Made by a program: the position numbers and the translations under genes. Shown here one piece after another: positions 34,930 through 45,690 of a stretch of 64,000 nucleotides of DNA. The DNA comes from Poecilobothrus nobilitatus (lineage: Eukaryota > Arthropoda > Insecta > Diptera > Dolichopodidae): contig OX352773.1 in NCBI GenBank assembly GCA_947095535.1, positions 232,481,477 through 232,545,476 of the forward strand, in the 5' to 3' direction. The notes beneath the pieces were generated by a model. It made no database searches, had not been told where the DNA came from, and was given only the letters and a program-made list of their open reading frames with translations. Every line of letters begins with the position of its first letter. Position 1 is the first letter of the stretch.

Positions 34930-36074
34930 AAGTTACAAAACTTTCTTTGTCTTCTTATTGTCTGGTTTACCAGGAAAATGCTTTCTTATCTTTCCTATAA
35001 TTTATAATAAGTGGAAATTATTTTTTAAAATTTTCATTCGGTTCAAAAACATAAATTTTTCAATAAATTATTTAGAATTTGTCGTTATCTGAATATTAAT
35101 AAAATTATGTTAAAAAAGGAATAAAGATAATTAGTAATAAATAATAAATTTATTGATTTTCTTTGTTTGAAAGTATCTCATAAATTAAATTAACAGACAT
35201 AAATAATACGCATGGCTATTTTATAAACAAAAAAAAATAGAAAGTTAGAAAATTAATCTTTATTACTTTGATTTTTAGCATTTGATTTAAGCATTCTGTC
35301 ATATCCTCCTTTGGATTTTAAATTATTATTTCGTGCATAAATGGATGTTTTAATAGTACCTATTGATATTAATTTCTAATGGCAATTAATATTATTTTTA
35401 TTAATATAAATCTGAAAATATTGAACAAGTAAAAATGTTTGGAATAAATTTATTTTAGCAGAGCAAACACTTGAAGCTCTTAAAAGAGCAATTAAAATTC
35501 AAATTGTTTACATTAAATGTCGATTTACTAAAACTTTTGATAATATTAGGAGAGGGAAGAGTTAAGTAAGCAAGACTATAGTGTAAATGTTAGTTTTTAA
35601 TGGTTGAATATTAAAAATTCAATCCTATTTGATTTCCTCATATAAACAATTGTGTTAAATAGATACCTACCATAAATTTTCGATAATTTTTTTGTATTTC
35701 CAATTATGTTCTAATATTATATTATAAACTTTCCAATAGAAATCTTTCGTTTATTATGTTTGCTTTCATTTATTTAGTGTTTAGAAGAAGAAACTTTAAT
35801 TTCAGATCAATTTAAAATTTAAGAATTTGTAATGAGTGAAAATAAGTGAATTCTGTAAAAAAATATCTCAAATATATACACCTGTTCTAAAAAAAAATAA
35901 AAGGATTAATACCTCCACTGAAAGTTTTCCAACGTTTACCAATGAGTGCGACAGATGCCCACCCTTACACTATACAACTGTCAAAATGGCGTATACCAGC
36001 ACATGTTTTCTCAAAAGTTGGTAATTCATGTGTGTGCGATATAACAAAATTTAAGAAAAACAAAATTTTTCAAA
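34930..36074. other. AT-rich intergenic DNA
   Basis: A short, more complex stretch at 35910-36030 contains CAAAATGGCG in good start-codon context, but only about 12 codons follow before a stop. A splice site cannot be proven, so no gene is called. Confidence 0.4.
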
Positions 36075-36315
36075 ATAAATCTTCAAATTTTCCCTTACAT
36101 ACTGCATACTAATAATTATCACAAACCCAATTTCCCAAGTAATACTTCTCACATTCTTATCACCAAAATCAAATTGTACATTATGTTATGTATTAAAGAA
36201 ACCATCCCATCATCCCACGCGTCTGGTTTTAAAAGGGATGGGTTTGATTAGTTAAAGTCCAACACTACCCAGAGGAACCTTTTGCAGTTCTGTTGAGTAA
36301 TTTTTCATGTTTTTC
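36075..36315 (+). repeat. F-family repeat, copy 2
   Basis: CCATCCCATCATCCCACGCG, TTTTAAAAGGGATGGG, GTTAAAGTCCAACACTACC and GCAGTTCTGTTGAGTAATTT appear in the same order as at 7590-7870 and, in part, 22600-22685. Confidence 0.45.
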
Positions 36316-36625
36316 TCCGCCTCTCGTTAAAACAAAAATATATAAGAAAATCTGAACATCTAATGTGAATTGTATAATAATATATTTAAATAAGATATAA
36401 GGATAATTAAAATATCAATATGATATTGAGCAATATATAAAACAATGACAAATTTTCATTTAATTGAAAAGGAAAAATCGAAAAAGATAAGAATGATAAG
36501 AATGAAAAAATAAGAAATAAGAATGAACTAATAAGAATAATATTATTTGATATAATTAAATCAAAAACTAATTTTTTGTATATTATTATTAATAGTAATT
36601 TTATTAAGTAAAATTTAAAAAACGA
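36316..36625. other. AT-rich DNA, nothing recognised
   Basis: The 76-codon minus frame at 36407-36637 is Ile/Leu/Phe low-complexity and is not called. Confidence 0.45.
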
Positions 36626-36775
36626 GGGAATCTTCAAAAGATGCCAAAAAAATCTCCTTGGTCAGATTTTTACTGAGTAAATCCACCTCTCCCTTTATCC
36701 AATATAATATGATACAGGATATGACAAGGATACGGAAACTTTGAGTTGTCTTATTATTGCTATTTTGCTAACAGT
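36626..36775 (-). mobile_element. E-family retroposon-like repeat, copy 3 (partial)
   Basis: GAGGGAATCTTC, GATGCCAAAAAAATCTCC, TCAGATTTTTACTGAG and CACCTCTCCCTTTATCC match copy 1 (131-395) in the same orientation. Internally shortened. Confidence 0.55.
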
Positions 36776-36883
36776 AACGAAGCGACTAACAGTATGTTAT
36801 ACTATGCAATAGTAAATAATAACATCTCCTGTATGAGGTAAATAACTGAAGACAATCTCATTGTATCAATTATTATTATAAGT

Positions 36884-37174
36884 AATAGCATTAAATATTA
36901 TTATTATTATTTATTATTAATTTATTTATATTTTAATTTATTTAATTTATTTATTTAATATTACAAATCTCATATGATAATGTAATTTGTATTACAATAC
37001 CTTTGGCTTCTAAAGCTATTATAGGTCTCTATTATAGGTTGAATACCATTAAGAATTTTTATATTAATATTATTTATTTTGTTTATATTATATATTAAAA
37101 CTTCGGATTTGAACCCTATAATAACTTCCTTCGTTAATAAGCCACGTACTTAATTACTGATACACCGATGCCTC
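36884..37174 (-). mobile_element. SINE family D, minus-strand copy D3
   Basis: The tRNA-like head is at the right (37105-37174): GATTTGAACCC is the reversed B box, with TTAATAAGCCACGTACTTAAT and CACCGATGCCTC. The body carries TTATAGG...TTGAATACC, and an ATTT-rich reversed tail lies to the left. Followed immediately by AGTATTACGA. Confidence 0.72.
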
Positions 37175-37187
37175 AGTATTACGATTT

Positions 37188-37470
37188 ATTTACATATTCA
37201 TTTATATTAATATTACAAACCACATATGATATTGCAATGTTACAAAACTATCGCCTACTAAGGCCATTATTTCGAATACTATTATTAAATTATACACCAA
37301 AATTATTTATTTTGCTAATATTATAATATAATAATATATATTTTCACTACATGAGTATTTGGTAGTAAGGGAGATTTGTTTTCAATTAATAAAACTTAGT
37401 ACCTGTGCAGGATTTGATCCCGAACTTCCTCCATAAGGCACGTTCTTAAGCACTGGGACACCGAGACCCC
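37188..37470 (-). mobile_element. SINE family D, minus-strand copy D4 with TSD
   Basis: Head at the right: GCAGGATTTGATCCCG (reversed B box), CTTAAGCACTGGGACACCGAG. Body with CGCCTACTAAGGCCATTAT and a reversed ATTTATT tail. Flanked by AGTATTACGATTT at 37175-37187 and 37471-37483. Confidence 0.78.
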
Positions 37471-37480
37471 AGTATTACGA

Positions 37481-37650
37481 TTTTTTTTTTTTACATAACA
37501 TAAACACACTAACTATAATCATGTAAGAAATAAACATACAAATAAATAAATATTGACACAACAGATTAAAACCCATAACACCGACCGACAATACGCACAT
37601 GTTCGCTGAAATTAATAAACTGCTTTGCATTAGCGGCTGGTCTTTTCATG
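37481..37650 (-). mobile_element. Short retroposed copy with poly(T) start and TSD
   Basis: T13 (a reversed A tail, 37481-37493) is followed by about 157 bp of sequence unlike the neighbouring SINEs and then by AGTATTACGA (37651-37660), the same 10 bases that precede the T tract (37471-37480). This fits a minus-strand retroposon with a 10-bp target duplication. Source RNA not recognised. Confidence 0.5.
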
Positions 37651-37660
37651 AGTATTACGA

Positions 37661-37946
37661 CATACATTATTCATTTATTTATTTATATTAATATTACAGA
37701 CATAAATGTAATGCAATATTATTGAACCATCGGCTACCAAGGTCATTATAGGTTTTTATACTATTATTAAATTATATACTAATATTATTTATTTTGTTTA
37801 TATTATATACTATATATTTACATTATATTTGGACGTAAAGGGGGTATGTAAAGAAAAAAACACTTACGACCTGTGCAGTGATCCAACCCACACTCCTTCG
37901 GTTAATATGCCACACGCCTACATACTAGGCTACCGAAGCCCCCATT
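37661..37946 (-). mobile_element. SINE family D, minus-strand copy D5
   Basis: Reversed ATTTATTTATT tail, the body block ATCGGCTACCAAGGTCATTATAGG, and a head at the right with GATCCAACCC, CACTCCTTCGGTTAATATGCC and AGGCTACCGAAGCC. Clearly the same family as D1, D3 and D4. Confidence 0.72.
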
Positions 37947-37966
37947 AGATTATTAAATTTTTTTTT

Positions 37967-39548
37967 TATACCCGTACGATAGGATCGGGTATTTTTATAC
38001 CCGTACGATAGGATCGGGTATAATAAAATTACTCCTCCGTTTGTAACACCTCGAAATAAGCGAGCTAGATATACCTTCAAAGGTATGGATCGGATCAGAA
38101 AAAAATTCTAAGACTTTTGAGCCATGTCCGTCCGTCCGTCCGTCCGTCCGTCAGCACGCTAACTCAAAAACTAAGAAAGCTAGAATCTTGAAATTTACAC
38201 AAAATATTTTGGGAGTAATTTGTAGGTTCCCTATTTTTTTTGGTTGAGTTTGGAGCAAGCCTTAGGGTAGCTCTCGAACACCTAACTTTTAGATCCCCAC
38301 ATTTTTTTTGCAATAGAGCTATGAAATTTTAACTACTGATAGATCTCACAAAAATATTAATTTTATTTTTAATAACTTTTTTTTGTAGCCCCACCCGTTA
38401 CGGAGCTACAGCTCCCCAAAGGTTCAAAAAAGCTCTATATTTAAATTGTTATAGCACAAGTTGTATAAGATATATCTTCATTTTGAAAACGCCAAATGAT
38501 TACTACTTTCATTAGCTTTAAAAGTATATATAAAATAAATATATAATTTTGGCATACGGTGTCTTAATTTACCGTTATGCAAAACTCAAATTTTGCAAAA
38601 TTCTTTAACCCTTTCATCTTCTAAACGGTTAAAGTTGGAAACTTGAAATTTTGACAGAAGTTAGATCTTTGAAAATTAGTATGAGTCATTTCAGAAATTT
38701 GTTTTGTATCACCCCCCGTTTAGGAGCTGTAAGGTGTCAAAAACTGAAAATTTCCTATTTTTAAACACCTGTAACTTGAACACCTGTTAAAATTTTTTTG
38801 AAGTAATACACAAAAATTAAAGCTCCAACATTATACTTTTATTTCTGTTAACAACTTTTTTTAATAATATAGGGTTACTTTATAATTGACGAAAGTGTTA
38901 CTTAATTTTTTCAAATTTTCTAACAAATTTCTTTAACGAATTTTTTCCATTTTGTTTTACTCGATAATTTGAAATTGTTGAGGATATAATGCGTAGTACA
39001 AAAAAATATAATTAAATAAACAACATAACGGTTGCTTGAAGAATTTTTATTTATATGATATTGATATATATACATACTTATATAATATCATGTTTATTTG
39101 CATATCGTATATGTCACTAGTGAATGAATGATAAGAATATAGATGTATATTATATAGCGCCGTATTTACATACATATATGTATTTTATTGTACTTATAAG
39201 AAATTATTCTGTCAATGTTTAAAATTATATTTACTATTTTGTACTAAGTAAATTTAATATATATTTACCGCTTCGTATTAAATGGTACTATAGAATATTT
39301 GAAAAAGTTTTGGATTGATAATCGTTATGTGGAAGGTTAGAATCATCTTTTGAAGAATGTACATATAAACATATAGTTTGAATATATGTACAACCCATAG
39401 TTCTAGAAATTATAAAATTCACCCAAATTATTTTAAAATACTAAAATATTAAAAAAATAATATTGTAAGCAGAGTGACAGGCTGTGAACATACTAACGGT
39501 TCGTACGGGTATCTAAGAGTTGACAAAGTCAACTGTATTCTTCCTCGT
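37967..39548 (-). mobile_element. Repeat B, full-length copy (B4)
   Basis: Runs on the plus strand from TATACCCGTACGATAGG to CAACTGTATTCTTCCTCG, about 1.58 kb, matching the two halves of B5 end to end. The left terminal 24 bp are duplicated in tandem (37969-37992 and 37998-38021). Then come CCATG(TCCG)n, GTTACGGAGCTACAGCTCC, ACCGTTATGCAAAACTC, and the TACCCGTA/TACGGGTA inverted ends. It shares internal blocks with repeat A. No transposase frame. The GGGTATA ends plus CCGT tract recall elements common in insect genomes, but I cannot assign a superfamily. Confidence 0.82.
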
Positions 39549-42460
39549 TTTTATTTAGTAAAATTTTTTTTTTTCCGTTTTTTAACCACAGCTACAGTTT
39601 TTTTTAAATATCCTTCAGAAAAAACTTTAGTCTTTTCGTTTAAAAACCAGAAATTTTCAGAAATTATTATTTATTTTAATTAAGGGCCCGTTGTGATATA
39701 CTGGATCAGTGTTTCTTCTAGTCCTTACAAAGCGCTGTAAAAGTCTATTTCGGACATAGCGGAAAACTTGTTGAAGAAAAATTTTCTTAGAAATTTTCTT
39801 CTTTTTAGAACAAGAGACGGACATTCACACAACAGGTGAAAGGTTGATTCTTCTTACTTTTTATCTTTGCAGCTTCTGTAAAAATCATATGAAAGAAGTT
39901 CTAGCCTTCTACCGAAAATGTCCCCATTAAAATTCCCATTAGATAACCGATATTTTGGCGATTTAGCGATAAGAGTTTAGATTCTTGAAATTACTTACTT
40001 TTAAATATTTGTTACAGTTTGGAATCATTTTTACTTTTGGAATCATTTATTACTACGAACGTACCTACTTCTTAACTATTGCAATAAAATTATGTTCAAT
40101 GTCTTAATTTAAACGGAAAAATTTAAATATCCAATTTTCCAGAACGAAAGATGTTTTATTAAAATTTCAAAATTTAATAATAAAATTTAATGTCAGTTTT
40201 CAATTCAATAAAGAAAAACCATAAATATATATATATATATTTTTTTGTATTACCTATCATAATACCATACAGTATAGCTTTTAGATTATTGAAACTTCTT
40301 TAATTATTTTTTGTATAATAAAAAAACTATTTAAAGTACAGGATGTAAACACTTGCAGTTATCTATACATTTAACTATCATACTTTCCAAAAGATTTGTA
40401 GTTTCGAAGTAACTACCAAAAAAAGAAAATCTTTACAGGTCGAAAGAATAAGGAATTTATAGGTTTTAAGAGATATTTAAAATGTCGAATAAGGACATTT
40501 ATAAAACTTGGATTTTTTTTTTTATTTACATTGGTATGGAAAGCTGAACATTGAAAACCGGCTTAATTTGAATAACCAAAATTTAAATTCGTATTGATTG
40601 GAAGTTAGCATCGCGTTATGGCAAAATTTCCATATAGTTTAATAATTAACAAAAAAAGACGTATATTATTTCAAAATAAGCCGTAGGTATATATATTTTA
40701 AGTTTTTTATAAGTGTTAACTTGATAAAAATTACAATCGTTTTTTACAAAGATTTCTAACAATAAAAAAAATTATTATTATAGGTTATACTGTTTGGGGG
40801 CTTAATTTTAAAAAAAGACACCTTTTTGATTTTTTGACTATTATACGAAACAATCTTGTAATTGAAAATCACAATTGTTGGCCGTTGAACAGATACATTT
40901 TATTTTAGCAGAAAAATTCAATTAGGAAATACTATTTATTTTTCTTTTTTAAGTGAATTGCTTAATTATGACATTATTTTTTTTTTTTTAATTTTCACCT
41001 TCAGATAAAATTTTATGTGTTCAAAATGGGTTCAGTTTTTAAAAAAAATTAGCTGTTGATTATTTTTAAAATTTTTAATCCTTTTTTGTTCCAATTCCAT
41101 CCTTTTAATAAGTACAAAATTTTTTTTTTTTTTTTTAAATTTTATTTTAAAATCAAAGTATTTTAAGGCTAACTTAATATTTTCTAGGTTATTATTTCAT
41201 AACACAGAAAAAATAAAAAACGAAAAACATTAAAATAAAAATCTCTGCCGAAACACTGAACACTGTTGTTCTGGATATTTTATTTTCTTTTTTGTCATCA
41301 TTATTTTTCGGTATATAATTTTTTATAAATGTGACCGTCTATAAAGAATTTTTTTAAAATAAAAAAAAAAAACCGAAAATAAATAACTCAAAAAGTGTCC
41401 TTTTTTTCGACAATATTCCGACAATTTTAAAGAAATTTTAAAAATATAATTAAATCTGTCTTGTTTTTATTTTGTTTTTCAATTTAGTCGAATCAGTTTT
41501 GGGATATTTATGATGTTATGGTCTGTGATTTTAATGAAATTAATTTCTCACAAATTTCTCATACGATCAATGTCCGAATTTCTGACATTTTAAATTTTAT
41601 TAATTGAATTCCATAAATTATAGTAAAATTTTAACTTGTTCTTATATTTGTAGGACATTGTATTTCAGCTAAATTTTTTTTATTCTTAATACTAATTCGA
41701 AAATAAAAATTGCTATCACTAATTTTTTTTCTGTTCACATACCTAATGCCATGTTTTGACAAAGGTCAATAATAAATAAGAAAAAAGTAGTACCAAAAAG
41801 AAATTCAAAATGAAATTTATTTGCGTGGTCAAAATTGTTACTTGTATACGGAACTGAAACATTACTATTACTATAGAAAGATTGTTATTATTACTGGAAA
41901 CAGTGTTTCCAAGTAATAGTGATACAGTGAAAGTGCAATAGTGGAAAAGGAAACAGGAAAACCAATTGTAAGTGAAAAATTTGGTTTTCTTTATAAGGAA
42001 AAAAGGCAAATGGAATGATTTAGCCAAAAGCTACATCTAGTCATAATGATCGCAATAACTATGCATCCCTATTAGTTATTTATGTTTGCATGACAATTGA
42101 GTTTTATATTGGAACACATCATTCAAATTCTATAAGGGTGCTGACGACATAAGTTTTGTTTGCTAAGAAATTATTAATCGTAACTAGTGTACAAATTAGT
42201 ATACAACGTTCTTCCGTCATTTAAAAGGCTGCATTATTACTGAAATGCATCATGAAAAGTAAAATTAGAAATCGATTTCCCGACATTACAGTAGCTGGAA
42301 CACTCTGCTTGTAATAATTTTCAATCAAGTCCAATTTTACAAGACCCATGCACAACATCAAACTAAAAAGTTTTTCAACTTCATCGGAATTTGTGAAAAT
42401 TCATTTATTAGTAGACCGACTTCCATGTTTCGTTTGTAAATTTTTTAGTATACCTTGGTC
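39549..42460. other. AT-rich intergenic DNA
   Basis: Many A/T tracts and no recognised gene. A 13-bp-stem hairpin lies at 41889-41918 (TATTACTGGAAAC, loop AGT, GTTTCC-A-AGTAATA). The 94-codon minus frame at 41743-42027 is hydrophobic with no family motif and is not called. Confidence 0.4.
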
Positions 42461-42464
42461 TGCA

Positions 42465-42496
42465 TATCTATAAATTGGTGTCAGTTACAATCAGAT
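42465..42496 (+). promoter_or_regulatory. Possible TATA/initiator core promoter
   Basis: TATCTATAAATT (42465) is followed by TCAGTT (42481) and TCAGAT (42491), both near the arthropod initiator TCAGTY. The downstream text, ACATCGACATCAAACATCC, looks like an insect 5' leader. The first ATG (42541) opens only 11 codons, so an intron would be needed. TATA-to-initiator spacing (about 14 or 28) is only borderline for the second site. No downstream exon was recognised. Confidence 0.18.
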
Positions 42497-44330
42497 TTAT
42501 AACATCGACATCAAACATCCATCGGAATAGTTAAATACGAATGACATTAAAAAAATTAGTTACTAAAATTTGTTGAAAATCATATGGATTTAGCTATACA
42601 ACTTAAAAAAAAAAAACCAAACTAATATGAAATTTTAGGCCTTGGTTTCCACGGAAAAGTTTGCAAAAATGACTTGCGCCTGACTATATCTTATTTCCGT
42701 TCTCTAATGTTAAAAATTTTACCTCTTCTTTCCGTTTGCCTTTTGTTTAATATTTTTGTTGTTTCCTTCAAAATAATTTTCCGAAATAATTGCGTCACGT
42801 TTTGTTAATTTGAATTTTAACTTTCATAGTTTTAATTATGCACGTAACTAGTTCCTAATTTTGCATATAACTGTTTTGACAAAACTTTCTTTCATTTCAC
42901 ATCACTACTTTTACTCTCAACTTTTTAACATATTTTTTTTTTATAATTTTTTAACTTTTATTTAAGTTTCATTAAATAAAGCTTTCATGACATGTCAGAC
43001 TATTGAAAATTGTCAATATTTTTACTCCGAAATGCGAATAAATTATCACAAACTTTATAAGAACATTCCATATCTCTTAGTTTTGTTGTAAATTTTCTTA
43101 GTTCTTTGGGCAAATTTATATATGTAATTTAATTTGAAGATCAACAGGATGTTATATTACCTTCATTAAAATTCTGAAAAGTTATCAACAATATTTAACG
43201 CTGAATAATCATGCTAATGTTATTAGAGCAGCATTTTCTTAATAAAACTTTCTTTAATAAAAGCCCTATTTTCACGTTAAAGTCCTTGATTTTAAAAACA
43301 AAAAAAAGTAAGTCGCTTTAAAAATATGCAAATTCGATATTATAATAATAAAATATTAAACATCTTTAAATATTAAGATATGTTATAATTTTCCAACTAT
43401 CTTATAATATTAACATTTATGAAAATATGTATAATGAACAAAATAAATGTATGTGTAATTATTTAAAATACTGACTACAATCAAATTCAACTTAAGAAAA
43501 TTATCCTAGGATTTATCATTCATGTATATGCTGCTGCTATCCTTGAAGTAGTACTTCTAATTATGATTGATGAGAATTATAGCTCCCAAAATCCTTCTTC
43601 ACTTCGTATAAAAATAAAAAGAATTAAATAAATATAATATGTATCTACTTATATAATACACCGACCATCAGAAAAATATGTCCATATTATTTAAACATGT
43701 AAAAATGAAAAAATAGTATAAACCTCTCGACTTTCTCGTATACTTACTGAAAATGAAAAAAACGTGAAAATTATAGCTAGGTGTGAGTAAATTTTCAGTC
43801 TTGCTTAGAAAATCATTTTAAAACCGTTATTAAAATAAGATGGAGTAGACTACAAACTTTAATTTTTTGAATAGACTGTTCAGATTGTTCAAAGTAAGTT
43901 TAAGTTTATAAAGCATTTTTGATATAATTACCAAAAACCGTTATATGGGATTTGTTAATTTGGGCTAATATAACATTATCCAAGATTTGACAAAATCACC
44001 TTCACTCACATTTACCATAGCCAGTTATTGAATTATTAACCAGTTATTGAGTTATTTTGTTAAGCATACACCACCACATTACATACTTACATAATGTTTT
44101 TAATCATATTTTCGATATTCCAAAATTTAAAACTCATATCTACTCGTAATTTCGAATTCGAATTTTCTCACAATTTTAATACTTAAATTTATTTTTACTC
44201 TACGTAAAACACAATTTAAAAAGTATGGATATAGATAAACAACATTACATACATATTATCATGAATTAACTTACATAACTAATAATAAGATATAAATACA
44301 TTAATTATAAAATATAATCAACTGATGATT
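42497..44330. other. AT-rich intergenic DNA, nothing recognised
   Basis: No repeat family or coding motif is recognised. 44341-44400 has a weak match to the start of repeat A (ACTGTCCGTTTGTCTGTTTAC). Confidence 0.4.
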
Positions 44331-44438
44331 TACAGAGAGATAAAGTGAACTGTCCGTTTGTCTGTTTACAAAATGCTGTTTACATTTTGATATAAAACCG
44401 TGAAATTAAATTTACATCATGAATAACTTTAAAAAAAA

Positions 44439-44940
44439 ACGAGGAAGAATACAATTGACTTTGTCAACTCTTAGATACCCGTACGAACCGTTAGTATGTT
44501 AACAGCCTGTCACTCTGCTCACAATATTATTTTTTTAATATTTTAGTATTTTAAAATAATTTGGGTGAATTTTATAATTTCTAGAACTATGGGTTGTACA
44601 TATATTCAAACTATATGTTTATATGTACATTCTTCGAAAGCAGATTCTAACCTTTCACATAACGTTTATCAATCCAAAACTTTTTCAAATATTCTATAAT
44701 ACCATTTAATACTAAGCGGTAAATGTATATTAAATTTACTTAGTACAAAATAGTAAATATAATTTTAAATATTATGTTATATTATATTTAAATATTCCAT
44801 TGACAGAATAATTTCTTATAAGTACAATAAAATACATATATGTATGTAAATACGGCGCTATATAATATACATCTATACTCTTATCATTCATTCACTAGTG
44901 ACATATACGATATGTAAATAAACATGATATTATATAAGTA
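44439..44940 (+). mobile_element. Repeat B, full-length copy split by H2 (B5), left part
   Basis: Starts CGAGGAAGAATACAATTG and continues colinear with B4 in reverse up to ATATTATATAAGTA, where Helitron H2 interrupts it. The right part resumes at 50151. Confidence 0.88.
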
Positions 44941-45690
44941 CTAGAAAATCCCCTGTGCAATTGCACAATTTCTATAGATTCAAAAACATTTGCGGTATCA
45001 TACTGACTCCCTTAATAAACTACCTAAAAATTTCATTTTTACATCAGCACCATTAAAAAAACTTTGGTATCACTTACTTACTTGATGTAATAGAAAAAAA
45101 CATAAAACAAATCTGAACACATAAAATTAAAAATGTTAGGAACAGTTTATTAATTTTTTCACGCCGTTTTTTCGTGGCGGTAATTTTTGACAGTTTTTTA
45201 ATCATTGAGAAAAAATGGTCCAAGCTAAAAACACATTCAGGGTAAAAGTTCGTGCCGATATCTCAAAAATTGTTTGAAACACATGTATAAAGTGCACAAT
45301 AAAAACCGGCGAAAAGCCAACCAACACCAACCGCTACGACATTTTTATTTTTGTTACATTTAAAATAATCCCAATAATCGAAATAATTTTAATATTTGTT
45401 AAAATTTTACCAGACTCTCTATTTTTCTTTAGTTTAAAAAAAAAATTTTTATGTCGATAAAAACAGTTGTTTTCGCCGCGAATTTCTTTAATTACCAAAA
45501 CTACTTTCAAGTCTTTTGCGTTTATTTTTTTTTTTGCTTGAAAAAAATTTGCTGAATTTATTTTATTTAAATGTACTTTGGAAGAGGTCTTTAGTATATT
45601 TAATAAAAGATTCATGTCTCTGATAATGTAATTTCATAAATTTTCGGGGCCTTTTTTTTTGTGTGGGTCGTTTTCGACAGCTTTTTAATT

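Noticed and set aside
35985..36020. CAAAATGGCG start followed by 12 codons as a first coding exon
   Set aside because: Good start context but no provable splice donor or downstream exon. The motif also appears by chance in such DNA (for example near 22005).
41743..42027. 94-codon minus-strand frame with possible membrane segments
   Set aside because: A/T-rich DNA read on one strand commonly gives hydrophobic frames. No family motif, and no codon pattern I could defend.
45334..45615. 93-codon minus-strand frame in Helitron H2 as a candidate Rep/helicase piece
   Set aside because: No HxH, helicase Walker or other RepHel motif. Lys/Ile-rich low complexity.
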